A stretch of DNA of 64,000 nt from Polynucleobacter nymphae (lineage in GTDB: Bacteria; Pseudomonadota; Gammaproteobacteria; Burkholderiales; Burkholderiaceae): the NCBI RefSeq assembly GCF_018882155.1, contig NZ_JACVPA010000001.1:930001-994000 (forward strand), written 5' to 3'. Each line of letters begins with the position of its first letter. The stretch's first letter is position 1. The position numbers were made by a program, and so were the translations under genes. The notes beneath the pieces were generated by a model, which searched no databases, had not been told where the DNA came from, and was given only the letters and a program-made list of their open reading frames with translations. Of this stretch, positions 63,697 through 64,000 are shown in pieces.

Positions 63697-64000
63697 ATGA
63701 CCCAAGCCCGTTTTCGCCGCTCCCAGATAAGTACTATTGGTTTAATCCTGAGCCAGGCGCTCGGCCTCAATTTCTTGTCATTGAATGCTGTTGCCCAAAG
63801 CCCAAATGATGCAGCTAGACCTGCCCTACCAACCCCAATAAGTATTTCTACGCTCATTGGTCTTGAGCAGCCTCCTCAGTTTGTGATGCCCACAAAACCT
63901 GCGCTTCCCAGAACTTCGGCGCCTTCAAATGTTACTGGGAATCAAGCATTCAGTGCCCCAGGTCAATCAGTCGATTTAATTGAGCTCTATCAAGAAGCCG
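63697..64000 (+). CDS. TolC-family outer membrane protein (partial, C-terminus outside window)
   Basis: The visible 101 codons contain a signal peptide (basic MTQARFRRSQ, hydrophobic stretch, AVAQ near 34), then a Pro-rich linker and the start of the mature domain (VDLIELYQEA), which matches the first helix of TolC-like efflux channels. The remainder runs off the right edge. The Pro/Thr/Ala-rich linker of about 50 residues is longer than in E. coli TolC. It is divergent from uppP. Confidence 0.72.
   Translation, partial: MTQARFRRSQISTIGLILSQALGLNFLSLNAVAQSPNDAARPALPTPISISTLIGLEQPPQFVMPTKPALPRTSAPSNVTGNQAFSAPGQSVDLIELYQEA

Overview
The gene content and order suggest a small-genome betaproteobacterium of the order Burkholderiales, most likely a freshwater Polynucleobacter-like organism. 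The supporting blocks are exbB-exbD-lpxK-Trm112-kdsB-adk, glyA next to nrdR, tolQRAB-pal-cpoB-queC, and ribD/ribE near ribBA-ribH-nusB. This is recognition of families and synteny by eye; no database search was possible.

Region 1 (1 to about 33.4 kb) is a very large surface-polysaccharide or glycan locus, all on the minus strand and mostly with 1-40 bp gene overlaps. Reading from its upstream end (high coordinates), it begins with GDP-L-fucose synthesis (manC, gmd, fcl). A first O-antigen ligase/polymerase-like membrane protein and a PglK-like ABC flippase follow. Next is a dense module with sedoheptulose-type logic: an NTP-sugar nucleotidyltransferase, an NAD-dependent epimerase, a GmhA-like SIS isomerase, a cytidylyltransferase-PfkB kinase fusion, a zinc alcohol dehydrogenase, an RmlB-like epimerase/dehydratase, a split transketolase, a HAD phosphatase and an APH-type kinase. 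After it come two methyltransferases, a WbuC-like cupin, an SDR, an acyltransferase and glycosyltransferases. Then come a PglD/NeuD-like acyltransferase, a beta-propeller protein, a FemAB-like GNAT and an FdtA/DegT amino-sugar pair. The locus closes with a GT4, a PglC-like initiating phosphoglycosyltransferase, a WbpM/PglF-like dehydratase, a second ligase/polymerase-like protein and a Wzz-like protein cut by the window edge. Initiation, assembly, translocation and polymerisation/ligation are therefore all represented, but no Wzx flippase is seen.

Region 2 (33.5-43 kb) is mixed housekeeping and accessory DNA: a 46-residue small ORF, an HPP membrane protein, a high-potential iron-sulfur protein, a small lipoprotein, folE, a MAPEG protein, plsY, xerD, a PemK/MazF-like toxin-antitoxin pair with palindromes in its promoter, a truncated CopG-like antitoxin, yajQ, murB, a Fic protein preceded by two identical-arm palindromes, and xseA.

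Region 3 (43-64 kb) is core: exbBD, lpxK, Trm112, kdsB, adk, nrdR, glyA, the tol-pal operon, queC, the riboflavin genes with a minor-pilin operon lying between ribD and ribBA, nusB, trmB, a UDP-glucuronate decarboxylase, a DUF2721 protein, uppP, and the start of a TolC-family gene cut by the window edge. No tRNA, rRNA, CRISPR array, insertion sequence or prophage was recognised.
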